The notes: a model not told the origin generated them from the letters alone. A stretch of 64,000 nt of DNA from Leisingera sp. M658 (GCF_025144145.1 NZ_CP083547.1:1-64000), one strand, 5' to 3'; positions 1 through 9,263 are shown, numbered from the stretch's first letter. Numbers and translations: made by a program.

Positions 1-1614
1 CTGACGATAGATCTCCGCCGTGCCGATCCGCACGCCGCCGGGGTTCAGGGTCGCGTCCGAACGGCCCAGCACCACAAAACCGCCGTGCCCGGTGCGGATG
101 GTGAAATCACCCTGCCGCCAGATATCCGGATAGGTCTCATAGTAACTGGCGCGATAGCGCGCATTACCGGGATCATTCAGGAAGCAGGTCGGCATCGACG
201 GATGCGCGTTGCGGCAAACCAGCTCGCCCGCCACATTCTCCACAGGCGCGCCTGCGTCGTTCAGCGTCGCAATATCCAGCCCCAGCATCGGCGCCTGGAT
301 CTCGCCCTGATGCACCGGCAGCAGCGGGCAGCCGCCAATGAAGCAGCCCAGAATGTCGGTGCCGCCGCAGATCGAGGCCAGCTGCACATCCGCCTTCCAG
401 TCCGCATAGACATGGGCAAAACCTTCGGGCGACAGCGGCGAACCGGTCGACAGAACCACCCGCAGATCATTCAGATTGTGGCTGTCCACCGGCCGGTTCC
501 GGCGTTTCAGCGAGGCATCTATGTATTTGGCAGAAATGCCAAAATGGGTAACTTTCTCGGCCTCCACGACGTCGAACAGCCGGCGCACGCCCGGATACAT
601 CGGGTTGCCGTCAAACAGCACGATCACGGCCTCCGACGCCAGCGCCGCCACCTGCCAGTTCCACATCATCCAGTTGCAGGTGGGTGTAATAAAACATCCG
701 GTCGCCCGGGCGCAGGTCGCAATGCAGCTGCTGCTCTACCAGCATCCGCAACAGGGTGCCGCCGCCCGAATGCTCGATGCATTTCGGCTTGCCCGTGGTG
801 CCGGAGGAGAACATCACATAGAGCGGATCGCGAAAGCCCATGGGACGGCACGCCAGCGCCGGGGCGTCCACCTGTTTGAACGCCTCATAGCGGTCATGCC
901 CTCTGGCAGATCCGCGGCCCCGTCCGCATAGGGCCAGATCACGATCTGCTCGATCGACGGCACCCGGGACGCAACCTCGGTAATCGCATCGCGGGTCTCG
1001 AAGGTCTTGCCATTGTAGAAATAGCCGTCGGCGGCAAACATCAGCTTGGGCGCGATCTGGCCAAGCCGGTCCACCACCACATCCGGCCCGCTTTCCGGCG
1101 CACATGAGGACCAGACCGCGCCCAAAGACGCCGTGGCCAGCATCGCCGCCACAGTCTGCGGCATGTTCGGCACGTAACCCGCAACATGGTCGCCTGCGGT
1201 GATCCCGGCGGCGCGCAGTGCAGCGGCGAGCTGTTCAACCTCGCGCTTCAGCTCCGCCCGGCTCCAGGTGATGCGGCACCCGTCTTCGCCGATGAAGACA
1301 ATCGCCTCGCGGCCGTCGGCGTTCTTCAGGAAGCTGTCCGCGATGTTCAGCCGCGCCTCGGGAAAGAACCGCACCTGCATCGGATCGGCATGCGCCACCA
1401 GCGGCACCGTCCCCTTGTCCCCTTCCAGCCCGCAGAAGTCCCAGGCCAGCGGCCAGAATTCCTGTGGCCGGGCAACCGACCAGGCGTGCAGATCCGCGAA
1501 GCTATCCAGCGCCCGGCCTGCGGTTTTCGCAGCCTGCGTCATGAAATCACACAGCAGCAGAGGTTTGCGGCGCGCCGAAAGATCCGGCTGCCAAAGAAGC
1601 GGAGCGGTTGTCAT
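1..1614 (-). pseudogene. acetoacetyl-CoA synthetase, frameshifted, 3' end outside window
   Basis: Activates acetoacetate with ATP and CoA in the cytosol (ANL superfamily, usually about 650 residues). Family sequence is continuous on the minus strand only if three frames are joined. The N-terminal part runs from 1614 to about 890. The middle part, about 893 to 686, carries the AMP-binding motif [11 protein letters not shown] and FYYT. The last part, about 684 to 1, carries [29 protein letters not shown] and the late motif [11 protein letters not shown]. The breaks look like one missing base near 890 and one extra G in the run at 682-684. Everything else is intact, so this is either a very recent pseudogene or two base-calling errors that cancel. 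It is divergent from the regulator starting at 1740. Start MTTAPLLWQP at 1614. Confidence 0.85.
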
Positions 1615-1739
1615 GGCATCATTCGTGGTTAGAGAGCGGTCGTCAGGTCATCGTCGGATCGTCAAGAAGCTTGACTTTCCGCGTCAATAGCGCAGGACAT
1701 GACGCGACGCCTATACAGTTTTGGTCAGATAACATACAG

Positions 1740-2726
1740 ATGCCGCCAAATCCGCCGCCGATCTTTGAATTTCTGCTGTTCGACGGGTTTTCGAACATGG
1801 TGCTGGCCAGCGCTATGGAACCCCTGCGTGATGTGCGGATGAACGCAGGTCAGGAGACAGCGGGCTGGCGGGTCACCACTCTGGACGGGGGCGCCTGTGC
1901 GCAGTTCCAGCGGGCTGCAAATCACGCCGGACGGCGGTTTTGACGAACACGCGGGCAACCGCACCCTGGTGCTGGTTGCGGGTTACCGCGTGCGCGGGCA
2001 GCTCAGCCCGGCGCTGCTGGCAAAACTCAGAACCGCCGCCCGGCAGGCAAAGCTGGTTCTGGCGCTGGACACCGCCGCCTGGCTGCTGGCCGCAGCGGGG
2101 CTGCTGAACGGCCATACTGCACGATCCATTGGCAGGAGCTGGACGCTTTTGCCGAGGCCTTTCCCAAGACCGAAGTCTCTACCGCGCGGTTTGTGCGTTC
2201 CGGCCCGTTCCTCACCTGCGGCGGTGCCAGCACCGCGCTGGATTTGATGCTGAGCCTCATTCAGGACCTCTATGGATCCGCCGCAGCCTTTGGCGCCTCG
2301 ACCATGTTTGTCTATGACCCCTCACGCCAGTCGGAACTGAACCGCGGCGCCGCCCGATTGGAGCAGAAGGGCTCGCCCAAGGTGCTGAAAGCTGCAAACC
2401 TGATGGCAGAGACGATCGAGGCGCCTTTGAATACTGCCGAGCTGGCAAAGCGTGTATCGCTGTCCGAACGCACCCTGGCCCGCGCCTTTCAGCGCGAATT
2501 GGGCATGACACCGGGCAAATACTACAAGATGCTGCGGCTGCAGCACGCCCGTTACCTCTCCGAGGAAACCCATCTGAGCCTGGAGCAAATCGCGCTGCGC
2601 TGCGGGTTTTCCTCGGCGTCCTCATTGGGGCGGTCGTACAGCGGGCTTTATGGCCGGACCCTGCGCGAGGCGCGGGTTCAGGAACGGCCTTGGGTGGCAT
2701 CCGGCGATAACGGCAGGGGACGCTAG
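1740..2726 (+). pseudogene. GlxA-type AraC-family regulator, frameshifted
   Basis: Transcription regulator with an N-terminal DJ-1/PfpI-like domain and a C-terminal AraC helix-turn-helix. Start MPPNPPPIFEFLLFDGF at 1740. The frame breaks twice. An extra G in the five-G run at 1887-1891 shifts TLDGG... into VRSSSGLQITPDGGF. A missing base near 2122 (after GLLNGHTA) shifts into TIHWQELDAF, which continues to the HTH part (NTAELAKRVSLSERTLARAF; IALRCGFSSASSLGRSY). With both indels corrected a full protein of about 328 residues results, the normal family length. It ends on the AraC gene that converges from the other side (4-bp overlap). It probably controls the divergent acetoacetyl-CoA synthetase gene; target inferred from position only. 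Confidence 0.8.
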
Positions 2727-3613
2727 GACACAGCAGCCGGCACCCGTTTTTCATCCCGCGGCGGCACCCCGAATTTGCGGGCATATTCCCGGCTGAACTG
2801 GGTCGCGCTTTCATAGCCCACATCATAAGCCGCCGCCGCCACCGAGGTGCCGCCGCTGATCAGCAGGCGGCGGGCCTCCATCAGGCGCAGCTCCTTTTGG
2901 TACTGCAACGGCGTTGTCGAGGTCAGGGATTTGAAATGCTCATGAAAGCTGGACTGGCTCATCCCCGCCGCGGCGGCCAGATCCGCCACCGGCAAGGGCG
3001 CCTTGTACCGGTCCCGCAGCATCGCAATTGCCTTGGAAATCCGGCTGGCCGGACTTTCATGCAGCAGCAGCTGCCGCAGCATGCCGCCATGCTGGGCGCG
3101 CAGCAGGCGGAAATGGATCTCCCGCAGCACCAGGGGCGCCAGCGCCTGGACCTCGACCGGGTTCTGCGACAGGCGGAACAACCGCCCGACCGCATCAATC
3201 AGCGCTGCATCGCTGTCTGCCACGCTCATCGAATGCGCCGCCTTTTCCTGCCCGTCCGCCACGCCGATCTCGTCATAGAGGCTGCGCGCCGTGGCCAGAT
3301 CAAGCCGCAGCGCCAGAGAGACATAGGGCTGGTCCGGCGTCGCATCAGTCACCCCAGCATTCACCGGCAAGGCATGGCTGACAATCAGCGACATGCCTGC
3401 GCCGTAGCGGACACTGCGGTCCTCCAGCTGTGCCTCCTTGGCGCCTTGCAGGACCAGGCACATGATCGGCTCATAGATGATCGCCTCAAACCGGGTCGGG
3501 TTCTCGCAGCACAGCGCGTAAAACCCATCGACCCCAGTTTCGCTGCCGGTCTCTAGCCCGCCGGTTTGGCGGACAAACTCAGCCACGTCGGTTATCAGAT
3601 CCTGCGGCACCAT
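2723..3613 (-). CDS. AraC-family transcriptional regulator
   Basis: A 296-residue DNA-binding activator. The N-terminal half is the AraC_N type cupin-like ligand domain found beside oxidoreductase genes (VSLALRLDLATARSLYDEIG region). The C-terminal 100 residues hold two helix-turn-helix units (PVADLAAAAGMSQSSFHEHF and SVAAAAYDVGYESATQFSRE). I chose the Met at 3613 (MVPQDLITDV) over an upstream in-frame Met at 3703 because AGGAGA lies about eight bases before it and family homology begins there. It is divergent from the molybdenum hydroxylase pair at 3829, and the intergenic region holds a 15-bp direct repeat with a 21-bp period, typical of AraC-type operators. The likely job is control of that pair; inducer unknown. 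Confidence 0.9.
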   Translation of the reverse strand: MVPQDLITDVAEFVRQTGGLETGSETGVDGFYALCCENPTRFEAIIYEPIMCLVLQGAKEAQLEDRSVRYGAGMSLIVSHALPVNAGVTDATPDQPYVSLALRLDLATARSLYDEIGVADGQEKAAHSMSVADSDAALIDAVGRLFRLSQNPVEVQALAPLVLREIHFRLLRAQHGGMLRQLLLHESPASRISKAIAMLRDRYKAPLPVADLAAAAGMSQSSFHEHFKSLTSTTPLQYQKELRLMEARRLLISGGTSVAAAAYDVGYESATQFSREYARKFGVPPRDEKRVPAAVS

Positions 3614-3682
3614 GGGCGTGTCTCCTCTTGGTGCTGAATATAGGTGGCGTGCCGCAAGGAAAAAACCGCAAATCCCGGCGCG

Positions 3683-3718
3683 CCGGAGGATCAGGCAGAT
3701 CATCCGGAGGATCAGGCA
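3683..3718. promoter_or_regulatory. 15-bp direct repeat, 21-bp period (candidate AraC operator)
   Basis: CCGGAGGATCAGGCA occurs twice, at 3683-3697 and 3704-3718, exactly 21 bp apart (two helical turns). It lies between the divergent AraC gene (start 3613) and the hydroxylase small-subunit gene (start 3829). AraC-type dimers typically bind direct repeats with this spacing. The repeat is seen; its use is inferred. Confidence 0.6.
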
Positions 3719-3828
3719 CGGCGATCCGCCTTACCCGCCCTACCTTGCCGGTAGCAAGAACAGAACAGCCTGTCAGTGCCCGGTCCGCACCGGGCGGTCT
3801 ATTTCAGCCAAGGGGAGGCCCCGCAGCC

Positions 3829-4290
3829 ATGACAACAACATTGAAACTCAACGGTCAAACACATCAGGTCGAGGCCGAGCCGGGAACCCCGCTGCTGTGG
3901 GTGATCCGGGATGAGCTGAAGCTGACCGGCACCAAATTCGGCTGCGGTGTCGCGTCTTGCGGCGCTTGCACCGTGCATCTGGACGGTGAACCGGTACGGT
4001 CCTGCCAGACTTATGTCGAGGACGTGGAAGGCGCTGAAATCACCACCATCGAAGGGCTGGAGACCAAGGTCTCGCAAGCAGTGCAGGCCGCCTGGGTCGA
4101 GCTGGATGTGGTGCAATGCGGTTATTGCCAGTCGGGCCAGATCATGTCTGCCGTGGGCTTGCTGACCGAAAACCCCAAGCCGACCGTGGAAGAGATCGAC
4201 GATTACATGAACGGCAACGCCTGCCGCTGCGCCACCTACCAGCGCATCCGCGCCGCGATCCTGCGCGCATCCGACATGATGGAGGCCTGA
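3829..4290 (+). CDS. (2Fe-2S)-binding subunit of molybdenum hydroxylase (IorA type)
   Basis: Small iron-sulfur subunit of 153 residues for a xanthine-oxidase-family hydroxylase resembling isoquinoline 1-oxidoreductase. It passes electrons from the molybdenum centre to the acceptor. Two [2Fe-2S] sites are visible: plant-ferredoxin type Cys39, Cys44, Cys47, Cys59 (FGCGVASCGACTVH), and C-terminal Cys97, Cys100, Cys132, Cys134 (CGYCQSGQ ... ACRC). The start at 3829 has AGGGGAGG upstream; the longer reading from 3628 adds only low-complexity residues. The large-subunit gene follows after one base, so the two form an operon. No separate FAD subunit is nearby, as is usual for IorAB types. The substrate cannot be told from sequence (N-heterocycle or aldehyde are family possibilities). 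Confidence 0.93.
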   Translation: MTTTLKLNGQTHQVEAEPGTPLLWVIRDELKLTGTKFGCGVASCGACTVHLDGEPVRSCQTYVEDVEGAEITTIEGLETKVSQAVQAAWVELDVVQCGYCQSGQIMSAVGLLTENPKPTVEEIDDYMNGNACRCATYQRIRAAILRASDMMEA

Positions 4291-4291
4291 T

Positions 4292-6469
4292 ATGACCCTG
4301 AACACCTCCCGCCGCGGTTTTCTGAAAAGCGCCGCCGCCGCCGCCACGGTTCTCTATGTGGGCGCCCGCGCCGATGGCGTGCTGGCAGCCGGTTCTGCTC
4401 CGGCACAGCTGAACCCGTTCGTGAAAATCGACGCTGACGGCACCGTCACCGCCATCGTCAAGCATTTCGAAAAAGGCCAGGGACCGGCCACCGGCCTGAC
4501 CACCCTGATCGCCGAAGAGCTGGGTGTTTCGATCGAAGACATCCGTTACGAATTCGCGCCCTCCGATCCGTCGCGCTACAACAACCTGATGTTCGGGCAG
4601 TTCCAGGGCACCGGCGGCTCAACCGCGATGGCGAACTCGTTTATGCAATACCGTCAGGCCGGGGCTGCGGCGCGGGAGATGCTGATCTCTGCGGCGGCCA
4701 AGGACTGGGGCGCCGACCCCGCCGCGCTGACCATCGAAGACGGCATCATCAAGGGCGCAGGCCAGGAGGCGCCGCTGGCGGAATTTGTTGCCGCCGCCGC
4801 GCAGATGGAGGCCCCGGCAGAGCCGCGTCTGAAAGATCCCAGCGAATTCCGCCTGATCGGCAATGCTGCAGTAAAGCGCAAGGATTCCCTGCCCAAAACC
4901 AATGGCACCGCGAAATATGCGATGGACCTACATCTGCCAGGACAGATGGTTGTGGTGATTGCCCGCAGCCCGCGCATGGGCGGTTTGGCAACCGGTTTTG
5001 ACGATGGCGATGCCAAGGCGGTCAAAGGTTACATCCGCGCTGCCATCCTGCCCAACAAGGCGGGTCTTGCGGTCTATGCCGAAGACACCTGGGGCGCGTT
5101 TCAGGCGCGTGAAGCGATCAGCGTGGAGTGGGATTTCTCCGCCGCCGAAAGCCGCAGCTCGGACCAGATCCGCAAGGAGCTGCTGGCCGCAGTGAACGCG
5201 GCGCCGCAGTTTAATGCCAACGGTGCTGACCAATCCGCCACCGCAGCGCTGATCGACGGGGCTGAAAAGGTGGTGGATCACACTTTCTATTTCCCGTTGC
5301 TGGCGCATGCGCCGATGGAGCCGCTGACCTGCACCATCGAGGCTGACGCGGACGGCGGCGTCACCCTGCATGACGGCGCCCAGATGCCAACCGGCCCGCA
5401 TATGGCAATGGCGGAAATCTTCCAGCTGCCGATGGAGAAAATCCGCATCAACACGATGTTTGCCGGCGGCTCCTTTGGCCGCCGCGCCACGCCGACGGCG
5501 GATTACCAGGTGGAAGCTGCATTGGCCTTTGTCCTGACCGACCGGACCCGCCCGGTGAAACTGGTCTGGTCGCGCGAGGATGACATCACCGGCGGCTATT
5601 ACCGCCCTGCCGTAGCACACCGGGTGCGCGTGGGGCTGAACGGCGATGGCAGCATCACCGGCTGGGACCACCGGGTGGCGGCCCAGTCGATCATGAAGGG
5701 CACCCCGTTCGAGGCCTTCACGGTGCATGACGGCGTTGATCACAGCTCGGTCGAAGGTGTGGCGGACAGCCCCTACCGGATTCCCGGCCAGTTCGTCGGT
5801 CTCACTGACACGGCCAAGGCCACCACGGTTTTGTGGTGGCGCTCGGTCGGGCACACCCACACCGCCTATGTGATGGAAACCATGATGGACGCAGCCGCCC
5901 GCGCCGCGGGCCGCGATCCGGTGGCGTTCCGGCTGGCACTGCTGGAGGGCGGCGGCGCCGATCAGCAGCGTCTGGCAGGGGTTTTGAAACTGGCTGCCGA
6001 GAAGGGCCGCTGGGGCAGCGCGCCCGAGGGCCGCAGCCAGGGCATCGCCGTCCACAAAAGCTTTGGCAGCTATGTGGCCGAGGTGGTGGAAATCTCCGGC
6101 AATGCAGCGGACGGCGTGCAGATCGAAAAAGTCACCTGTGCGGTGGATTGCGGTATCGCGGTCAACCCGGATGTGATCATCGCGCAGATGGAGGGCGGCA
6201 TCGGCTATGGCCTGGGCCATGCGATGCGGGATGAAATCACCCTGACAGACGGCGCGGTGGATCAATCCAATTTCCCCGATTACGAGCCGCTGCGGATCGG
6301 TGACATTGCCGCCATCGAGGTGCATATCCTGCCCTCCGCCGAAGCCCCCACCGGGGTGGGCGAACCCGGCACGCCGCCCGCCGCGCCGGCGCTGGCCAAT
6401 GCCATTGCAGCCCATGGCCCGCAGGTGACGGAACTGCCGATGAACCTTAACGGCGTCAGTTTCACCTGA
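4292..6469 (+). CDS. molybdopterin-binding large subunit (IorB type), Tat-exported
   Basis: Catalytic subunit of 725 residues of a xanthine-oxidase-family hydroxylase (IorB / aldehyde oxidase large subunit). The N-terminus is a twin-arginine signal, SRRGFLKSAAAAATVLYVG (residues 5-23), so the folded molybdoenzyme is probably exported to the periplasm with the small subunit. Family landmarks include GQGPATGLTTLIAEELGV, GGSFGRRATPTADYQ, an RSVGHTHTAYVMETMMD segment, and the C-terminal GVGEPGTPPAAPALANAI that carries the catalytic glutamate of this family. Length is normal for IorB-like proteins. Electrons presumably go to a periplasmic or membrane acceptor, since no FAD subunit is encoded here. 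Regulated by the divergent AraC protein by inference. Confidence 0.92.
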   Translation: MTLNTSRRGFLKSAAAAATVLYVGARADGVLAAGSAPAQLNPFVKIDADGTVTAIVKHFEKGQGPATGLTTLIAEELGVSIEDIRYEFAPSDPSRYNNLMFGQFQGTGGSTAMANSFMQYRQAGAAAREMLISAAAKDWGADPAALTIEDGIIKGAGQEAPLAEFVAAAAQMEAPAEPRLKDPSEFRLIGNAAVKRKDSLPKTNGTAKYAMDLHLPGQMVVVIARSPRMGGLATGFDDGDAKAVKGYIRAAILPNKAGLAVYAEDTWGAFQAREAISVEWDFSAAESRSSDQIRKELLAAVNAAPQFNANGADQSATAALIDGAEKVVDHTFYFPLLAHAPMEPLTCTIEADADGGVTLHDGAQMPTGPHMAMAEIFQLPMEKIRINTMFAGGSFGRRATPTADYQVEAALAFVLTDRTRPVKLVWSREDDITGGYYRPAVAHRVRVGLNGDGSITGWDHRVAAQSIMKGTPFEAFTVHDGVDHSSVEGVADSPYRIPGQFVGLTDTAKATTVLWWRSVGHTHTAYVMETMMDAAARAAGRDPVAFRLALLEGGGADQQRLAGVLKLAAEKGRWGSAPEGRSQGIAVHKSFGSYVAEVVEISGNAADGVQIEKVTCAVDCGIAVNPDVIIAQMEGGIGYGLGHAMRDEITLTDGAVDQSNFPDYEPLRIGDIAAIEVHILPSAEAPTGVGEPGTPPAAPALANAIAAHGPQVTELPMNLNGVSFT

Positions 6470-6519
6470 CCTTTTCCCCGCATCGGGACTGATGCCTGGT
6501 GCGGGGTTTGCAGCGCTGT

Positions 6520-7422
6520 TCAAAGCAGCCCCATGGCGATGGCTGAATGCGGCGTGATACCCAGATCAGCAAAGCCTGCCATCGCCTCACCGGCGGTATT
6601 GTCCTGCCGCATCAAGGCGACCTGCGCCTGGGTCAGCGGCGGATTGCGCATCACCCAAAGCACCGCCGCCGCCATCCGCCACAGCGCAAAAGGCACCGGC
6701 AGCAGCAACCGGCGGCGGCCGCAACGCGCCGTCAGGCGCTGCAGGATGCCGCGGTAGGTGAGGATATCCGGCCCGCCCAGCTCAAACACTTTTCTGCGCG
6801 CGTGCGGAGCGTCGAGCAACCGGCAGACGGCTTCTGCCACATCCCCCGCCCAGACCGGCTGCAACCGCGTGCGCCCGGTGCCGAACAGCGGGATCACCGG
6901 CAAGCGGTCAACGATTTTTTGCAGATCGCCGAAAAAGGCGCCGCTGCGGCTGAACATCACGCCGGGCCGCAAAACGATGGCGCCGGGACAGATACTGCGG
7001 ACAGCCGCCTCGCCTTCGGCGCGGCTCCGCACATAGGCTGATGGGGAATGCAGGCTGGCACCGATCCCGGAAATATGGATCAGCCGCTGGCCGTTGTTCC
7101 GCCGCACGATCCGGGCAATTCTTTGGGCGCCCTCGACGTGAATGTCCTGGAAACTCTGGCCGCGGCTCTCGGCGTAGCAGCCGATGCAGTTGACCACGGC
7201 CCCAAAGCCCGACAGAGCCTGTGCTAATCCGTCCGGGTCTGCCAGATCCGTTTTGACCAGCCGGATGCCATTGCTGGCAAAGCCGCTCTGCGCTGCTGCC
7301 GCCTTGGGGGACCGTGTGCCGGTACTGACTTGGCAGCCGTGCTCCTGCAGCCGGCGCGCTACCCGCTGGCCGAGAAACCCCGTACCGCCAAGCACAATCA
7401 CAATCCGGGCACTGGTCATCAT
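6520..7422 (-). CDS. NAD(P)-binding SDR protein, NDUFA9/complex I-like
   Basis: About 301 residues, atypical short-chain dehydrogenase family (NmrA/NDUFA9-like). The nucleotide-binding GGTGFLGQRVARRL is at the N-terminus. DLADPDGL, VNCIGCYAE and the HISGIGA segment follow the usual fold, and a degenerate active-site Tyr occurs in SAYVRSRAEGE (Tyr-x3-Arg instead of Tyr-x3-Lys). The C-terminal part is hydrophobic (LLLPVPFALWRMAAAVLWVM), as in proteins annotated 'complex I NDUFA9 subunit family'. Two adjacent Met codons (7422 and 7419) follow GAGGAG; the first has the better spacing. The function in bacteria is not firmly known (quinone- or complex-I-associated, or epimerase-like). Convergent with the hydroxylase operon. 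Confidence 0.75.
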   Translation of the reverse strand: MMTSARIVIVLGGTGFLGQRVARRLQEHGCQVSTGTRSPKAAAAQSGFASNGIRLVKTDLADPDGLAQALSGFGAVVNCIGCYAESRGQSFQDIHVEGAQRIARIVRRNNGQRLIHISGIGASLHSPSAYVRSRAEGEAAVRSICPGAIVLRPGVMFSRSGAFFGDLQKIVDRLPVIPLFGTGRTRLQPVWAGDVAEAVCRLLDAPHARRKVFELGGPDILTYRGILQRLTARCGRRRLLLPVPFALWRMAAAVLWVMRNPPLTQAQVALMRQDNTAGEAMAGFADLGITPHSAIAMGLL

Positions 7423-7712
7423 GGGGAAACGCTCCTCATCAGGCCGGGCACCAAAGGCCGGCCCCCGCAGGGTCCCGCCACGCGCAGCGCCCGCCCGGGG
7501 CACGAGACGCAGCGGACGGGAACAACCCATAGCCTTCCACCACATAGCGCGGCGGCCCCTGCGGGCCACTTGCGGACGGCCCGGACGGCCCGGACGGCCA
7601 GGTGATAGGCCAGCCCCAGCCCGATCGCGCCGCCGCCAATGATGATAATCCGCGCCTTACCCGGCACTGCCAGATGTTTGACGCAGGATTGACTTGGCCA
7701 CAGGCGCAGCAA
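7423..7712 (-). pseudogene. remnant of an FAD-dependent oxidoreductase N-terminus
   Basis: Between the ALDH gene and the SDR gene, the minus strand encodes GKARIIIIGGGAIGLGLAYH at about 7655-7600. This is an unmistakable GxGxxG dinucleotide-binding start as in DAO/GcvT-type FAD oxidoreductases. After that the frame runs into the AVR tandem repeat and composition no longer resembling any domain. Only about 20 residues of the original protein are recognisable. There is no convincing start codon or Shine-Dalgarno sequence. It has the same orientation as the ALDH operon, so it may be the relic of a former last gene of that operon. Nothing else is visible in 7423-7788. Confidence 0.5.
7573..7599. 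repeat. 9-bp tandem repeat, three copies
   Basis: CGGACGGCC occurs three times in a row (7573-7581, 7582-7590, 7591-7599). It lies in the dead oxidoreductase remnant, where on the minus strand it reads AVR-AVR-AVR. Probably replication slippage. Confidence 0.85.
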
Positions 7713-7788
7713 GCCGGAAACCGCCCTGCCAGGTGAACGGCGGGACGGCTAAGGGCATGCCTTGTTCTATAAAACGCCTCGGGAAGGG

Positions 7789-9252
7789 TCAGCGCATCAC
7801 AAAGGGATCAGGGATCGGCTCGTCGCTGGTGCGCAGCCAGACGGATTTGACCTTGGTGTAATCCAGCGCTGCCTGCAGCCCGCCCTCACGGCCGTGGCCG
7901 GACAGGCCGTGGCCGCCAAAGGGCGCAATCGGGCTGACCGCGCGGTAGGTGTTGACCCAGACAATGCCCGCCCGGATGCCCCGGATCATCCGGTGCGCGC
8001 GGGTGAGGTTCCGGGTGAACACTCCAGACGCCAGCCCAAAGGCGGTGCTGTTGGCAATCTCCAGCGCCTCAGCCTCAGTCTCGAAGCTGACGACCGACAG
8101 GACCGGGCCAAAGAATTCGTTCGACAGGCAGGGCGCCTCCGGCGCTTCGGAGCAATCCAGAATAGTGGGCGGGAAATAGAACCCCTCCCCCTCCGGCACT
8201 GTGCCGCCGGTAATCAGTTTGGCACCCGCCTGAACCGAGGTCCCGATCAGCCGCAGCGCATGATCGCGCTGTTTCAGGGTACACAGCGGCCCGACTTCGG
8301 TCGCCATGTCATCCGGCGCGCCGATCACCACCGCCTCGGCCTTTTCTTTCAGCCGGGCCAGAAAGGCATCCTTGATCCCCTTTTGGATCACCAGCCGGGA
8401 CCCCGCGACGCAGCTTTGCCCGGTCGCGGCAAAGATGCCCGAGACCTGCGCATTCACCGCGCTTTCCAGATCGGCGTCGTCAAACACGATGAACGGCGAC
8501 TTGCCGCCCAGCTCCAGCGAGGTGGAGGCGAGGTTTTCTGCCGAGTTGCGCACGATATGCCGCGCCGTTTCCGGCCCGCCGGTGAACGCCACATGGGCCA
8601 CTTTTGCGTGGCTGGTCAGCGCCGCACCCGCCTCCGGCCCGCCGGTGATCACGTTGAAGACTCCGGGCGGGAAGCCCGCCTGATCAAAGATCCGGGCGAA
8701 TTCCAGCATCGGCGCGGGGCCTTCCTCGGAGGCTTTCAGCACCACCGTGCAGCCCGCCGCCAGCGCCGGGCCGATCTTGACCGCCGACAGGAACAGCTGC
8801 GAATTCCACGGCACGATGGCGGCCACCACGCCAACCGGCTCGCGCCGCAGCCAGACCTCCATATCGGGTTTGTCGATCGGCAGATGCGCGCCTTCGATCT
8901 TATCCGCCAGCCCGGCGTAATAGCGGTAGTATTCCGCCACATAGGCAATCTGGGCCGAGGTCTCGCGGATGATCTTGCCGGTATCACGAGTCTCCAGCTC
9001 CGCCAGCTTTGGTGCGTTTTCCGCCACCAGATCCGCTAGCCGCATCAGCAGCTTGCCGCGCTGGGTGGCACTCATCCCGCCCCATTCAGGGGAGAAGAAC
9101 GCAGCCTCTGCCGCGCAGACTGCCCGGTCCGCATCCGCGACGGAGGCGTTTGGCATTTGCGCCCAAGGGGCACCAGTGGCCGGATCGAGGCTGTCGAACG
9201 TGGCATCTGCGTCCTCAAACGCGCCGCCGATATACTGCTGGAAAGTCTGCAT
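7789..9252 (-). CDS. aldehyde dehydrogenase, NAD(P)+-dependent
   Basis: Class ALDH of 487 residues that oxidises an aldehyde to the acid in the cytosol. Visible landmarks: IVPWNSQLFLSAVKIGPALAAG (cofactor/Asn region), FTGGPETARHI, the general base in LELGGKSP, the nucleophile in GQSCVAGSR, and EFFGPVLSV near the C-terminus. It starts at 9252 (MQTFQQYIGG), eleven bases after the monooxygenase stop, and is the last gene of the minus-strand operon 12610-7789. In that operon it would take an aldehyde produced by the flavin monooxygenase or hydrolase step. The substrate is unknown; similarity is to betaine-aldehyde/semialdehyde-type ALDHs. Confidence 0.93.
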   Translation of the reverse strand: MQTFQQYIGGAFEDADATFDSLDPATGAPWAQMPNASVADADRAVCAAEAAFFSPEWGGMSATQRGKLLMRLADLVAENAPKLAELETRDTGKIIRETSAQIAYVAEYYRYYAGLADKIEGAHLPIDKPDMEVWLRREPVGVVAAIVPWNSQLFLSAVKIGPALAAGCTVVLKASEEGPAPMLEFARIFDQAGFPPGVFNVITGGPEAGAALTSHAKVAHVAFTGGPETARHIVRNSAENLASTSLELGGKSPFIVFDDADLESAVNAQVSGIFAATGQSCVAGSRLVIQKGIKDAFLARLKEKAEAVVIGAPDDMATEVGPLCTLKQRDHALRLIGTSVQAGAKLITGGTVPEGEGFYFPPTILDCSEAPEAPCLSNEFFGPVLSVVSFETEAEALEIANSTAFGLASGVFTRNLTRAHRMIRGIRAGIVWVNTYRAVSPIAPFGGHGLSGHGREGGLQAALDYTKVKSVWLRTSDEPIPDPFVMR

Positions 9253-9263
9253 CTCCGGCTCCC

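Noticed and set aside
85-931. Plus-strand ORFs of 264 and 151 residues opposite the acetoacetyl-CoA synthetase gene
   Set aside because: Arg/Ala-rich translations with no domain; they are high-GC shadows of the real gene, whose motifs are clear on the minus strand.
4928-6523. 531-residue minus-strand ORF opposite the molybdenum hydroxylase large subunit
   Set aside because: His/Arg/Gln-rich antisense shadow; the plus-strand frame has full family homology and a Tat signal.
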